A stretch of DNA of 64,000 bases from Abiotrophia defectiva ATCC 49176 (GCF_037041345.1 NZ_CP146287.1:437501-501500), one strand, 5' to 3'; numbered from the stretch's first letter, positions 28,090 through 36,849 are shown. Notes: generated by a model from the letters alone, not told the origin. Program-made: numbers and translations.

Positions 28090-29208
28090 ATGGTAAAACG
28101 AAAGAAGTTAGAGAATGTGACGTCCCTTGGTATCGTCTTTGGGACTTTCGCCCCGCTACACGTTGGGCATATTGATATTATTAACCAGGCCAAGCGCCAC
28201 AATGATGGGGTCCTAACCATCGTGTCAGGTTATGATGGGGACCGAGGGGATCTAATCGGGCTGAGTCTACGCAAGAGATTTCGTTATACGCGTGAGACTT
28301 TCCGCTATGATGACTTGGTCATTGTCGATAAGCTAGATGAGAATCATATTCCAGTCTATCCTAATGGTTGGGTAGAGTGGCTAGCCAAGCTCGATGAGTC
28401 CATTGCCCAGTATGTGACCTTCAGTGGCCCAGCTAAGATTGTGGTCTATTGTGGCGAGACAGAGTACAAGGATAAGATTAATGAACTGCGACCTGACTGG
28501 GAAGTAGTCCTGGTAGACCGTTCCATAATTAAGATTTCAGGGACCATGATTCGAAATAATCCTCGTGCCCATTGGCATCAGATTGCCAAGCCGTTCCGTC
28601 GTTTCTTCTCGACTAATGTCCTTATTGCAGGCTCTGCTTCCAACGGTAAGACCACCTTGGCGCGGGATTTATCACGTCTCTTCGGTTGCCCTTGGTCACC
28701 GGAATATGCCCGCGAGTACCAGGAACGTTACAATGTCTTAGATGATGAGTTGGACAAAAACGACTACACCTATCTCTTTACCGGCCAGTTCCGTCAGACT
28801 TCGGACTTGATTGACTCGCCGGCCAATAATGGCCTCATCATCGCTGATACCAACTCGACCATTACCATGGCCTATGCAGAGTACTATCTCAAGGACAGTC
28901 TGTCTGAGGAAGATTTCCAAGCCTTGACAGACGTCTACCAGTCCATGATTGAGAAAGAAAAATGGGACAAAATCTTTGTCGTCCTACCACAATCGAACTA
29001 TGTGGACGATGGAGTTCGGGATATGACCATGGCGGATGAAGAAACCCGCGATGCCTTCACCTCCCTAACCATCCAGCTCTTTGAAGAAGCGGGATTGGCT
29101 GACAAGATTGTCTACTTGGGTAATCCTAAGCCGGGCCAGACCTTCTTCGAGAGTCTCTATGAAACAGCCAAAATTGAAATTGCAAGCTTATTGAATCAGG
29201 AGGTATAG
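28090..29208 (+). CDS. nadR: NadR-type NMN adenylyltransferase / ribosylnicotinamide kinase
   Basis: A 372-aa bifunctional enzyme. The N-terminal half (about 10-170) is a nucleotidyl transferase with FGTFAPLHVGHIDII, joining NMN to AMP to make NAD. The C-terminal half (about 175-360) is a P-loop kinase with AGSASNGKTTLARDL, phosphorylating nicotinamide riboside. The DNA-binding N-terminus of the enterobacterial NadR is absent, so this is a purely enzymatic form. It is followed at 3 bp by pnuC, completing riboside uptake and conversion to NAD. The start is preceded by AAGAGGTTAGAGA. Confidence 0.92.
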   Translation: MVKRKKLENVTSLGIVFGTFAPLHVGHIDIINQAKRHNDGVLTIVSGYDGDRGDLIGLSLRKRFRYTRETFRYDDLVIVDKLDENHIPVYPNGWVEWLAKLDESIAQYVTFSGPAKIVVYCGETEYKDKINELRPDWEVVLVDRSIIKISGTMIRNNPRAHWHQIAKPFRRFFSTNVLIAGSASNGKTTLARDLSRLFGCPWSPEYAREYQERYNVLDDELDKNDYTYLFTGQFRQTSDLIDSPANNGLIIADTNSTITMAYAEYYLKDSLSEEDFQALTDVYQSMIEKEKWDKIFVVLPQSNYVDDGVRDMTMADEETRDAFTSLTIQLFEEAGLADKIVYLGNPKPGQTFFESLYETAKIEIASLLNQEV

Positions 29209-29211
29209 AAC

Positions 29212-30048
29212 ATGTCAATTGTTGAAAAATTTAAGACTAAGTGGACCAAACTCCACGATTACTGCACATCAGGCTATAAGGTAACAGGGCGCAACCTCAA
29301 AATCTTGGCCGGCGACACGAAGAAATTAGGCTTTGCTGGCGTCGTTAAGGCCATTTATGAGGACTTAGTAGTGGGCCGTACTCCACTGGAGTGGGCTTAC
29401 TTAATCATTATGTCCATTGTGCCAATTATTGTTGCTTTGCGCGACCCAGATTCAACCTTGCTAGGCTTTATCGCTTCTATTACAGGAGTTATTAACGTTA
29501 TTTTGGTAGCTGAGGGCCGTAAATCCAATTACTTCTTTGGTGTCATTACGACCAGTATTTACTTATTTTTAGCTATCGGTAATGGATTCTATGGTGAGGT
29601 GTTAACTAATGCCTACTTCGTAGTTATGCAACCGATTGGCCTTTATGTCTGGCTTATGGCAGACCGTAAGCGTCGAGAACAAACCCATCAAGTAGAAGAC
29701 ACACCTACTAATGTCAAGTCCCGTCGCATGAGCTTGGTGGATTGGATTATTGCTTTAGCTCAAACTGCCATTGTTTGGCTTCTCATGGGCTTAGCCTATA
29801 AGTCTATCGGTGCTAATCGACCATTCCGTGATTCTGTGACTGATGGGACCAATGTGGTGGGGCAGAAGTTAATGACCGAGCTCTATGCCGAACAATGGCT
29901 CTTCTGGATTGCTACCAATCTCTTCTCCATTTACCTCTGGTGGGGCACTGATGGCTCCGTCGATATTGTGGTCATGTACCTGCTCTTCACAGTAAACAGC
30001 ATTGTCGGCATGTATCGCTGGATTCAACAAGCTCAGGCCAATCAATAA
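29212..30048 (+). CDS. pnuC: PnuC nicotinamide riboside transporter
   Basis: A 278-aa membrane protein of the PnuC family with about seven hydrophobic segments. The core LLGFIASITGVINVILVAEGRKSNYFFGVITTSIYLFLA and VVMQPIGLYVWL match the family. The first 60 residues are soluble and positively charged, longer than in some relatives. Uptake is by facilitated diffusion, driven by trapping through the NadR kinase encoded upstream. Confidence 0.93.
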   Translation: MSIVEKFKTKWTKLHDYCTSGYKVTGRNLKILAGDTKKLGFAGVVKAIYEDLVVGRTPLEWAYLIIMSIVPIIVALRDPDSTLLGFIASITGVINVILVAEGRKSNYFFGVITTSIYLFLAIGNGFYGEVLTNAYFVVMQPIGLYVWLMADRKRREQTHQVEDTPTNVKSRRMSLVDWIIALAQTAIVWLLMGLAYKSIGANRPFRDSVTDGTNVVGQKLMTELYAEQWLFWIATNLFSIYLWWGTDGSVDIVVMYLLFTVNSIVGMYRWIQQAQANQ

Positions 30049-30059
30049 GGAGGGACTTC

Positions 30060-30884
30060 ATGCCTGAATTTAAGGACCCTCAAGCCGAAAACCACTATTA
30101 TGAGACTGAGGCCAGCCAGGAAGAATTTTTGACCTGGTACCAAAAACAGGAATTTCCCAACTATCCCAAACCAGCCTTAACGGTAGACAATGTAATCTTA
30201 CGTTGGTATCAGGCCGACCCAGAGGAGGCGCCCCAGCTGCAATTGCTCTTAATCAAGCGCAAGGCTCATCCTTTCTTGGGTCACTATGCCTTGCCGGGTG
30301 GCTTTGTCGAACCAGATGAAGACACTACCCAGGCCACTATTCGTGAGGTGCTAGAGGAAACCCATATTGCCTTGGACCCGCTGCGCATTGAGCAGTTGGA
30401 GACCTTTGCCAGTCCAGGTCGCGATCCACGCGCCTGGGTGGTCTCGGTGGCCCATATCGTCTACCTACCCTATGATAGCGGCCAGGAGGCGGTGGCAGGG
30501 GATGATGCCAGCGCTATTTGCTGGGCTAATCTCTCGGTGACCGAGTCAGGAGCTCTCTTACTAGTGGATAGTGAAAGTCAAGACTTCATTCATGACTTGG
30601 CCTTCGACCACGAGCTGATTATTACCAAGGCAGTGAGACGTCTATCCAATAAGTTGGAGTACCATCCGACGGTTCTGTCGCTTCTGCCAAGCACCTTCAC
30701 CATTAAGGATGTCCGGGCCATCTTCGATGTCTTCAATCATCCCCAATTCCGCCATGTGGGCATGACGGCCTTCCGATTGCGTCAGGAGAAGTATCTGACC
30801 TTCCTGGAATTTGGCCATGCGGGTGCCGGTAAACGAGGGCGTAGTCACAAAACCTACACTTATCAACTCAATCCATTTTATTAG
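30060..30884 (+). CDS. nrtR: NrtR-like Nudix-domain transcriptional regulator
   Basis: A 274-aa protein with a Nudix domain (about 40-180) and a C-terminal winged helix (about 195-274). The Nudix box is GGFVEPDEDTTQATIREVLEETHI; the Gly after EE is replaced by His-Ile, which may lower catalysis. NrtR proteins repress NAD genes and release DNA on binding ADP-ribose-type ligands. As last gene of nadR-pnuC it would autoregulate the operon. A plain ADP-ribose hydrolase is the alternative. Confidence 0.82.
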   Translation: MPEFKDPQAENHYYETEASQEEFLTWYQKQEFPNYPKPALTVDNVILRWYQADPEEAPQLQLLLIKRKAHPFLGHYALPGGFVEPDEDTTQATIREVLEETHIALDPLRIEQLETFASPGRDPRAWVVSVAHIVYLPYDSGQEAVAGDDASAICWANLSVTESGALLLVDSESQDFIHDLAFDHELIITKAVRRLSNKLEYHPTVLSLLPSTFTIKDVRAIFDVFNHPQFRHVGMTAFRLRQEKYLTFLEFGHAGAGKRGRSHKTYTYQLNPFY

Positions 30885-30891
30885 CAAGAAA

Positions 30892-30917
30892 AGACTGCCT
30901 GAGGCGGTCTTTTTTTG
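30892..30917 (+). terminator. Terminator of the NAD salvage operon
   Basis: Stem AGACTGCC / GGCGGTCT with loop TGA, followed by seven T. Confidence 0.85.
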
Positions 30918-30927
30918 CGTCTTCTTC

Positions 30928-30956
30928 TTGCTAGAAAGAGGCGATTAGAGTAGAAT
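30928..30956 (+). promoter_or_regulatory. Promoter of paralogue 1
   Basis: TTGCTA, 17-bp spacer, TAGAAT. The same promoter, with the same spacing, occurs before the other two paralogues. Confidence 0.65.
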
Positions 30957-30987
30957 AAGCCTATGTGAAAGGAGAGTAGAGCTAGCT

Positions 30988-31497
30988 ATGAAGAGATTAA
31001 GCCTAGATTTGCGGGTTAGCCATATTTTTGGGGTGCGGTTTTTGTCCGTTCTAGTCTTGTTGCTAGTCTTTATGTCCTTAGTGGGCTGGGGGCTACTTTC
31101 CTTATATGAGTTCTCCCCCAAAAGCTGGCAGCCAGTCTTAAGCGTATGTTTCTATCTTGCCTGGCCCTTTATCTCGGCTCCTCTGGTTCGGTGGTCTTAT
31201 GACATACTCTGGCTCCGACCGGTTACCATACGCGATATCGGCAGTCAAATTGCCATTAAGGTTGGCCACCGAGAGAAGTGCCATGATTGGGCCGACCTGC
31301 GCAAGGTCAAGGTGTCGACTGAAGGGCAAAGTAGATACTACGCCTCTCCCGTCATGAGTCTAAATCTGGTGCTGATTTTCAAAGGGCGGACCTATCGCCT
31401 TGGGACGGATGATCATATAGAAGACTTGAGAAGCCTGGAACGCTATTGCCAGAGTAAAATAAGAAATAGACGCAAAAAGTCTAAGAAAGCCAAATAG
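30988..31497 (+). CDS. Unknown two-TM membrane protein, paralogue 1 of 3
   Basis: A 169-aa protein that I do not recognise. The N-terminus is short and basic, followed by two transmembrane segments (about 16-40 and 48-68). A soluble beta-rich domain follows (about 78-155) with DIGSQIAIKVGHREKCHDWADLRKVKV and LVLIFKGRTYRLGTDDH. It ends in a strongly basic tail (RNRRKKSKKAK). The soluble part has the look of a small PH-like or YcxB-like domain, but this is only an impression. Two tandem relatives follow, each with its own copy of the promoter, so the group arose by local duplication. Confidence 0.75.
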   Translation: MKRLSLDLRVSHIFGVRFLSVLVLLLVFMSLVGWGLLSLYEFSPKSWQPVLSVCFYLAWPFISAPLVRWSYDILWLRPVTIRDIGSQIAIKVGHREKCHDWADLRKVKVSTEGQSRYYASPVMSLNLVLIFKGRTYRLGTDDHIEDLRSLERYCQSKIRNRRKKSKKAK

Positions 31498-31520
31498 ACA
31501 CAGAGAAGCAAGTTGGCCAC

Positions 31521-31549
31521 TTGCTGGAAAGTTTGAACTAGAGTAGAAT
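31521..31549 (+). promoter_or_regulatory. Promoter of paralogue 2
   Basis: TTGCTG, 17-bp spacer, TAGAAT. About 65 bp around it are almost identical to the segment before paralogue 3. Confidence 0.65.
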
Positions 31550-31580
31550 AAGCCTAGATGAAAGAACGGGAGAACGAGCT

Positions 31581-32090
31581 ATGAAGAAATTAAGCCTAGA
31601 TTTGCGGGTTAGCCAAATTTTAGGGGTGCGTTTTTTGTCCGGTCTGGTCTTGGTGCTAATCTTTATGTCCTTAGTGGGCTGGGGACTACTTTTCTTGTTT
31701 GAGCTCTCACCCAGAAGCTAGCAGCCAGTCTTAGGCTCATGTATGCTTCTTGCCTGGCCCTTTATAGCGGCTCCGTTGATTATTCGGACTCATGACAAAA
31801 TCTGGCGCCGATCAGTTACCATGCGCGATATAGGGAGTCAAATTGCCATTAAGGTAGGCCATCGAGAGAGGTGTCATGCCTGGGACGACTTGCGCAAGGT
31901 CAAGGCGGAGTTTGGATCTAACAAGAGAGGTGGTTATTCTGTAACCAGGACCATGACTCTATTGCTGATTTTCAAAGGGCGAACCTATCGCCTATGGACG
32001 GATGAATATATAACAGATTTGACAAAATTCCAACATTATTGTGAGAGTAAAATAAGGAATAGACGCAAAAAGGCTAAGAAAGCCAAATAG
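31581..32090 (+). pseudogene. Paralogue 2 of 3, broken by a nonsense codon
   Basis: The reading frame runs from an ATG aligned with paralogue 1 to a stop aligned with its stop, and would encode 169 aa. Codon 47 is TAG (31719-31721) where paralogue 1 has TGG for Trp (31126-31128): SPRS-stop-QPVL against SPKSWQPVL. There is no frameshift, and the rest of the frame is well conserved, including DIGSQIAIKVGHRE and RNRRKKAKKAK. A 115-aa piece could restart at the ATG at 31743, but it would lack the first membrane segment. It is either a recent pseudogene or a sequencing error at one base. Confidence 0.8.
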
Positions 32091-32113
32091 GCACAGAGAA
32101 GCAAGTCAACCAC

Positions 32114-32142
32114 TTGCTGGAAAGATTGAACTAGAGTAGAAT
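32114..32142 (+). promoter_or_regulatory. Promoter of paralogue 3
   Basis: TTGCTG, 17-bp spacer, TAGAAT, matching the two upstream copies. Confidence 0.65.
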
Positions 32143-32172
32143 AAGCCTAGATGAAAGGACGGCGAGTCAGAC

Positions 32173-32712
32173 ATGGAGACACATCAAGAAAATAAAGAGC
32201 TAGAATTCAGCAAGGTCTTGCGGGTTAGCCATGTCTATGGCGTGCGTTTTTGGTCCATTGTGGGGCTGATTCTGGCCTTTATGTCCTTGCTAGGCTGGGG
32301 GCTACTTTCCCTACTCGATTTGCTCTGGAAAAGGACGCCAGAAGGAGCCCATGAAGCCCTATTGTTGTTAGTTTTCGTGATTTGGCTTTTAGGGTCATCT
32401 GCTTTAGTTCAGTGGGCCTATGAGAAAATCTGGCGCCGTCCAGTTGTCATACGAGACTTGGGTAGCCAAGTTGCTATTAGCGTAGGGGATCGCGAAGATC
32501 GTCATTCCTGGTCTGATTTAGTCAAGGTCAAGATGCACCGTTATCGTGTGGGTCGCACAGGCCAGACGCGGGTTAAGAGCTTGAATTTGGTCCTGACCTT
32601 CCAAGGCAGAAGCTACCGCCTAGGGACGGATGAGCATCAACGCCAGCTAGAGAACCTACAAAATTATTGCCAGCGTAAAATCTTACAAAATGGTTCAGCT
32701 TACTATCAATAA
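32173..32712 (+). CDS. Unknown two-TM membrane protein, paralogue 3 of 3
   Basis: A 179-aa protein, the most diverged of the three. It has an acidic 12-residue N-terminal extension (METHQENKELEF), two membrane segments and the same soluble domain (DLGSQVAISVGDREDRHSWSDLVKVKM, LTFQGRSYRLGTDEH). The basic tail of the other copies is replaced by KILQNGSAYYQ. Function unknown. It ends before a strong terminator. Confidence 0.72.
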   Translation: METHQENKELEFSKVLRVSHVYGVRFWSIVGLILAFMSLLGWGLLSLLDLLWKRTPEGAHEALLLLVFVIWLLGSSALVQWAYEKIWRRPVVIRDLGSQVAISVGDREDRHSWSDLVKVKMHRYRVGRTGQTRVKSLNLVLTFQGRSYRLGTDEHQRQLENLQNYCQRKILQNGSAYYQ

Positions 32713-32718
32713 AAAACA

Positions 32719-32755
32719 AGCCCTCCTTAGGATTTTCTAGGGAGGGCTTATTTTA
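32719..32755 (+). terminator. Terminator after the paralogue cluster
   Basis: Stem AAGCCCTCC / GGGAGGGCTT with T-rich tail; A-rich on the other side, so it can also act for the minus-strand gene ending at 32763. Confidence 0.8.
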
Positions 32756-32762
32756 ATAATAG

Positions 32763-33176
32763 CTAGTTAGACTTTTGACGTCGTTTTTGAATCAGATGGT
32801 TGGTGGCCGCCACATCCAAGCGGCGATGCCAAATCATGCCTTGCCAGACTAAGATGTAGATGATTAGAACAGCACCAACAAAAGGCAGCAATTCCTGCCA
32901 AGTAAAGCTAATCCAGCCATTGTAGAGGGCCGTGATACCGACAATGATTAGGATAGAGGCAAAATGAAGAGACAGGGCCAGCGTTAGGTTATGATCTTCT
33001 TCCCACCCCTGATAGTGAAGGGTGACAAGGCCGATAAGGCCACTCATGATAAGCACTGCAATCACTTCAGCAGGTCTAATGGAGCTGGTTCGGAGGAAGA
33101 CCAAGGTACAGAGCAGATAGGTGAGCGAGCCAATCAGAAGGCCATTGACGAAGGCTAAGGTATGTGTTTTTAACAT
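32763..33176 (-). CDS. DUF3021-family membrane protein
   Basis: A 137-aa protein with four hydrophobic segments, of the DUF3021 type that is commonly encoded next to LytTR regulators. The start is the ATG one base past the LytTR stop; a longer frame would run into that gene. It is the last gene of a four-gene minus-strand operon. In related pairs the membrane protein restrains the LytTR regulator; here that is inference from context. Confidence 0.8.
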   Translation of the reverse strand: MLKTHTLAFVNGLLIGSLTYLLCTLVFLRTSSIRPAEVIAVLIMSGLIGLVTLHYQGWEEDHNLTLALSLHFASILIIVGITALYNGWISFTWQELLPFVGAVLIIYILVWQGMIWHRRLDVAATNHLIQKRRQKSN

Positions 33177-33177
33177 C

Positions 33178-33648
33178 TTATATCCCTCCCATGCCCAGCG
33201 CTTGCTTGAGTGCTGGCAGGTATTTGCGGCTAACGCCAAGTTTGATTTTGTGGGTCATTAAGGCTACCATATTGCCAGAAAATCCCATTTCAAGCGTGTG
33301 CAGATGGTTGATATTGAGCAGGGCGCTCTTGGAGACTTGGACAAAGTCTCGCCCGTCTAAGCGTTCCAACATCTTATTGAGCTGGCCTTTGACTAGGTAA
33401 GTAGCCTGTTGGGTATAGACGGTCAACTCATTCTGATAGACTTCCATGGCAATCAAATCTTGACTAGCCACCATGATGGTCTTGTCATCGACTAGGAGCG
33501 GAAGCCGCGGAAGGCCTGAAGAGGCATTTTGATTTTCTTCCAAAAGCTGCAGGACTTGCAGAGCCTCCGCGTTAAGATTAGCCGCTTCCACCGTCACATT
33601 GACCGTATCAGGGGCGAGTTGGGGATTGGGCTCAAATCGTATATTCAC
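33178..33648 (-). CDS. LytTR-domain DNA-binding regulator
   Basis: A 156-aa regulator without a receiver domain. The C-terminal LytTR domain (about 50-150) has TYLVKGQLNKMLERLDGRDFVQVSKSALLNINHL and the terminal VSRKYLPALKQALG. About 45 N-terminal residues form a small unrecognised domain. It overlaps no gene but lies 1 bp from the DUF3021 gene and 35 bp from the ABC permease, so it probably controls this operon. Confidence 0.88.
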   Translation of the reverse strand: MNIRFEPNPQLAPDTVNVTVEAANLNAEALQVLQLLEENQNASSGLPRLPLLVDDKTIMVASQDLIAMEVYQNELTVYTQQATYLVKGQLNKMLERLDGRDFVQVSKSALLNINHLHTLEMGFSGNMVALMTHKIKLGVSRKYLPALKQALGMGGI

Positions 33649-33683
33649 AGGGACTTCCTCCTAAAACAGCGTCTTCCCCCTTA

Positions 33684-34553
33684 TTATAGACTATGTAAGG
33701 CTAGTTTGCGACTGAATTTGCCTAAGATTGGCATGAGAATGAGGAAGAGGAGGCCAAAGCCTAAGAGAATGAGGACTTCCTGGCTAGCGCTGGTTAAGAA
33801 ACCAACATCCAAGCCGACACCGGTATGGCGCAAGATTTGTTGTAACATGAAGTCAGGCACTTGCTGGGTCATGGCTTCTTGCGTTGGTGCTAGGAGAATG
33901 TGACGGAAAAGGGAGGAGAAGTATGGGGCAGGTGTGACTTGAATGACCCAACGACTTACTTGTGGTAAGAGACCTAGCGGTAAGTAGACGCCAGCGAAGA
34001 AGCCAAGGGAAGTGGATAGTAATAACATAACATGGCCGAAGCTGGTCACACTTGTGACGAAGCCAAAGAGTAAGACATTGAAGCTAGTCCAAACCAGGGC
34101 TGACAAGACCATAGCGCCCAAGAGTTGAAGTAATTGCAGGCCTGATAGGGTCATGCCCGCTGTGAGGGCATAGTAGGCAAATAATAAGCCTAGGGCAAGG
34201 ACTTGCATAATCAAACTGATTAGGGCACTGGCTAGGAAGTAGCCAAATTGCATTTGGTTATAGCTTAAATCAGTTAAGAGGAAGTCGGCTAGGACGCCTT
34301 TTTCTTTGTCCGCCACCATTTGACTGAGGCCTGCTGCGCTAGTAGTTGCCCCAACGATTGCTAGGATACCACCTAAGAGCCAGTAATCCAAGAAGGTATT
34401 GACGCCAGGCAACTGTGGCCATGAAGAAGCCATGTTATCCTTGAGGAAGGCTAGGTAGAGAATGAAGGTGATGAGGGCACCTAAGAGTGAGAAGAAGACA
34501 CGACTCTTTTGGATGAAGTAGAGGCGTAGGCAACGAAGTGTGAAGTGTAACAT
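33684..34553 (-). CDS. ABC-2-type transporter permease
   Basis: A 289-aa permease with about six membrane segments and the ABC-2 layout (FSLLGALITFILYLAFLKD near the front, VYLPLGLLPQVSRWVIQVTPAPYFSSLFR near residue 200). The substrate is unknown; such exporters often carry peptides, lipids or drugs. It is encoded one base after the ATPase gene. Confidence 0.85.
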   Translation of the reverse strand: MLHFTLRCLRLYFIQKSRVFFSLLGALITFILYLAFLKDNMASSWPQLPGVNTFLDYWLLGGILAIVGATTSAAGLSQMVADKEKGVLADFLLTDLSYNQMQFGYFLASALISLIMQVLALGLLFAYYALTAGMTLSGLQLLQLLGAMVLSALVWTSFNVLLFGFVTSVTSFGHVMLLLSTSLGFFAGVYLPLGLLPQVSRWVIQVTPAPYFSSLFRHILLAPTQEAMTQQVPDFMLQQILRHTGVGLDVGFLTSASQEVLILLGFGLLFLILMPILGKFSRKLALHSL

Positions 34554-34554
34554 A

Positions 34555-35442
34555 TTAGCGGATCTCCCTTCCGGTTAAATTAATAAAGAGGTCATCGACA
34601 CTACCGCGATGGTATTCAAAGTGCTTAATGAGTGGGCGGTAACGATCTAAGAGGGGCCAGACGGATTGCTCAGGCTTGAGGTCAACCTTCAAGAGCGGGC
34701 CATCTAGGCGGACTTGATAGTCGGGGGCGAGTTCTTGGGCTAAGGCTTGCGGATCTTCAAGATCTAAGCTTAAGGTGTCATAGGCATATTGAGCCTTGAG
34801 CTGGCTAACCGTGTCGGCTGCAATCAAGTGGCCGTGGTCAATAATGTAGACATAGTCGGCATTTTCTACTTCTTCTAAGTAGTGGGTGGTTAAGAGGATG
34901 GTCAGTCCTTGTTCTTGGCGCAGGCGCAAGAGGGCATCCCAGATGACATTCCGTGTCTGAATATCTAAGCCAGTTGAGGGCTCATCCAGAATTAGGAATT
35001 TAGGCTGGTGGACTAGTGCCCGAGCAATGTCGACACGACGGCGTTGGCCACCAGATAAGGTGCCATAGCTTTGCTTCAAGATTGACTCGAGTTCAAAGAC
35101 TTGGATTAGGAAGTCTAGCTGACTGGCTTCAAAGTTACGGTAGCATTTGGCCCGACTTAAGAGGTTTTGGCCAACGGTCAGGTCTTGGTCTAAAATACTG
35201 TCTTGGAAGACCACGCCTAGTTGGCGTTGATAGTCTGAGCGGGAGAGTTGCTGACCTTGGAAGATAATAGAACCCTCGCTTGGAGACAAGAGGCCTGTTA
35301 GCATCTTAATAGTGGTGGATTTACCGGCACCATTGGGACCTAAGAGGGCTACTAATTGACCTTGAGGGATGGATAGGCTGAGTTGATTCACAACGGTTTT
35401 GTTGCCGTAGCGTTTGGTTAGGTTTTGGGTTTGAATTAACAT
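34555..35442 (-). CDS. ABC transporter ATPase (DrrA/CcmA type)
   Basis: A 295-aa ATPase with Walker A GPNGAGKST (about 35-43), signature LSGGQRRRVDIARAL, Walker B FLILDEPSTGLD and a C-terminal 80-residue domain typical of drug or lipid exporters. It is first in the minus-strand operon and is preceded by AAAGGAGG. Confidence 0.93.
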   Translation of the reverse strand: MLIQTQNLTKRYGNKTVVNQLSLSIPQGQLVALLGPNGAGKSTTIKMLTGLLSPSEGSIIFQGQQLSRSDYQRQLGVVFQDSILDQDLTVGQNLLSRAKCYRNFEASQLDFLIQVFELESILKQSYGTLSGGQRRRVDIARALVHQPKFLILDEPSTGLDIQTRNVIWDALLRLRQEQGLTILLTTHYLEEVENADYVYIIDHGHLIAADTVSQLKAQYAYDTLSLDLEDPQALAQELAPDYQVRLDGPLLKVDLKPEQSVWPLLDRYRPLIKHFEYHRGSVDDLFINLTGREIR

Positions 35443-35782
35443 GGGGGTGTCCTCCTTTAATACAGGCTTATCTTATCATGATTTTTGGTCCTTGCCTTGA
35501 TAAAAAAGCTAAGTGGTCAAAATTGGGGCTTAAGTGGTAAGAGAGGGGGGCCAAAATGCAAGAAGTGGGAAATGAAGGAGTTTAGGAGGGGGCTATCTGG
35601 CAAAAAATACTTAATCAGTCGGTTATTTTTTTGATTATCTTTTGGATGGCTTGTTTACTTAAATGATAGCGAACAATCTAATAAAGAGAGCGCTTTTACG
35701 GGGCGCTAGGCTTTCTTTTAACGAGCCAAGTCCAGCCTAATATGGTATAATAGGGTCAAGAAATTTAAAAGGAAGTGCCCTA
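35443..35782. other. Intergenic region between divergent operons
   Basis: This 340-bp gap has no convincing gene. It holds the ribosome-binding site of the minus-strand ABC operon and an AT-rich middle. A GC stem AGCGC / GCGCT lies near 35690-35708. An extended -10 promoter (TGGTATAAT, 35743-35751) reads into the CpXC gene. Confidence 0.6.
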
Positions 35783-36439
35783 ATGTCTCAATATGATGTG
35801 AAGCAAGTGGCTTGCCACCAATGTCAGGCACCAATCGACGTCAAGGTCTATGGAACAATCGATGTCACTGACCAGTCACCGGAACGTGAAGCCATTCTGT
35901 CTGGGGAATTTTTCAAAGTAAAATGTCCTGAGTGTGGCCATGAGGGCATGGCGGATTACGGCTTCCTCTATCAAGATTTACAAAAGGGCCTTGTCCTCTT
36001 CTACGAACCAGATCCTAGTTTTTTTGAAGAAGATGTGCAAGTATTGAAGGACACCTTCACCCCTGAACAGATGGCTGTCACCACTATCCGGATTGTACAC
36101 GGCTTGCCTAATCTCTGGGAGAAGATTCAAATTCATGAGGCGGGACTAGATGACCGCATTGTAGAGTTACAAAAATACTTGGTCTTTGCTGGTTTCCACC
36201 AACAAATGCCAGACCAGCCTATTAAGCATATTCTTTATCAAGTGGCCAAGGAAGGTAAAGCCCAATTTCTGCTGGGGGATGACCGAGAATTGGTCGCGAC
36301 GGTAGCCTTTGACCAAGGCCAGTATGACCTAACTAAGGACAGCTTTGCCCAGGAGCTAGCCCGCTACGGTGGCGGCTTCTTCATCAATCAGCAATGGGCG
36401 GAATGGCTCATGGCTCAACTAGAGCAAGACCAAGACTAG
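35783..36439 (+). CDS. CpXC-domain protein
   Basis: A 218-aa cytoplasmic protein with two zinc-type CxxC pairs, ACHQCQ (residues 9-13) and KCPECGHEG, followed by DYGFLYQDLQKGLVLFYEPD, the pattern of the CpXC family. Function is unknown in the family. A MazG-like gene begins at its stop, suggesting co-expression. Confidence 0.82.
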   Translation: MSQYDVKQVACHQCQAPIDVKVYGTIDVTDQSPEREAILSGEFFKVKCPECGHEGMADYGFLYQDLQKGLVLFYEPDPSFFEEDVQVLKDTFTPEQMAVTTIRIVHGLPNLWEKIQIHEAGLDDRIVELQKYLVFAGFHQQMPDQPIKHILYQVAKEGKAQFLLGDDRELVATVAFDQGQYDLTKDSFAQELARYGGGFFINQQWAEWLMAQLEQDQD

Positions 36440-36448
36440 GTGATGAGA

Positions 36449-36784
36449 ATGAATCAACAAAGTTCAGAAACCATGGCGGCCATCAATCGTTTCCGCGATG
36501 AACGTCATTGGCGACCTTATCATAATGAGAAGGATTTGGCTATGTCTATTGCGATTGAAGCCGCGGAGTTGATGGAAATCTATCAATGGCGGACGCCTGA
36601 GGAAGCTAATAGTCAAGATTTAGAACATATTAAAGAAGAAGTAGCAGATGTTTTAATCTATACTTATATGCTGGCAGATAATTTAGGCCTGGATATTGAC
36701 GACATTATTGCGGATAAACTGCGTAAGAATGCCATCAAGTACCCAGCCCCGCCAACAGAATTAGATGGGGCTGCTAGTGAGTAG
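36449..36784 (+). CDS. MazG-like nucleotide pyrophosphohydrolase
   Basis: A 111-aa all-alpha hydrolase related to dCTP pyrophosphatases. It has the metal motif EAAELMEIYQW and EEVADVLIYTYMLAD (ExxE and ExxD). It probably removes non-canonical or excess nucleoside triphosphates. The start at 36449 follows AGGTGATG by a good distance; GTG at 36440 and ATG at 36443 are alternatives. Confidence 0.85.
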   Translation: MNQQSSETMAAINRFRDERHWRPYHNEKDLAMSIAIEAAELMEIYQWRTPEEANSQDLEHIKEEVADVLIYTYMLADNLGLDIDDIIADKLRKNAIKYPAPPTELDGAASE

Positions 36785-36828
36785 CTTCTTTTATATTTAA
36801 AATCACATCTTCGCAGAATGTGGTGGAG

Positions 36829-36849
36829 TTTTTCATATCTTTTTCATAT
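36829..36849 (+). promoter_or_regulatory. Direct repeat before the dlt operon
   Basis: TTTTTCATAT occurs twice, starting 11 bp apart (36829 and 36840). A possible -10 (TAAACT at 36858) lies just downstream. The spacing and TTCAT core match the repeat before the PepSY-like gene near 1829. Confidence 0.5.
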
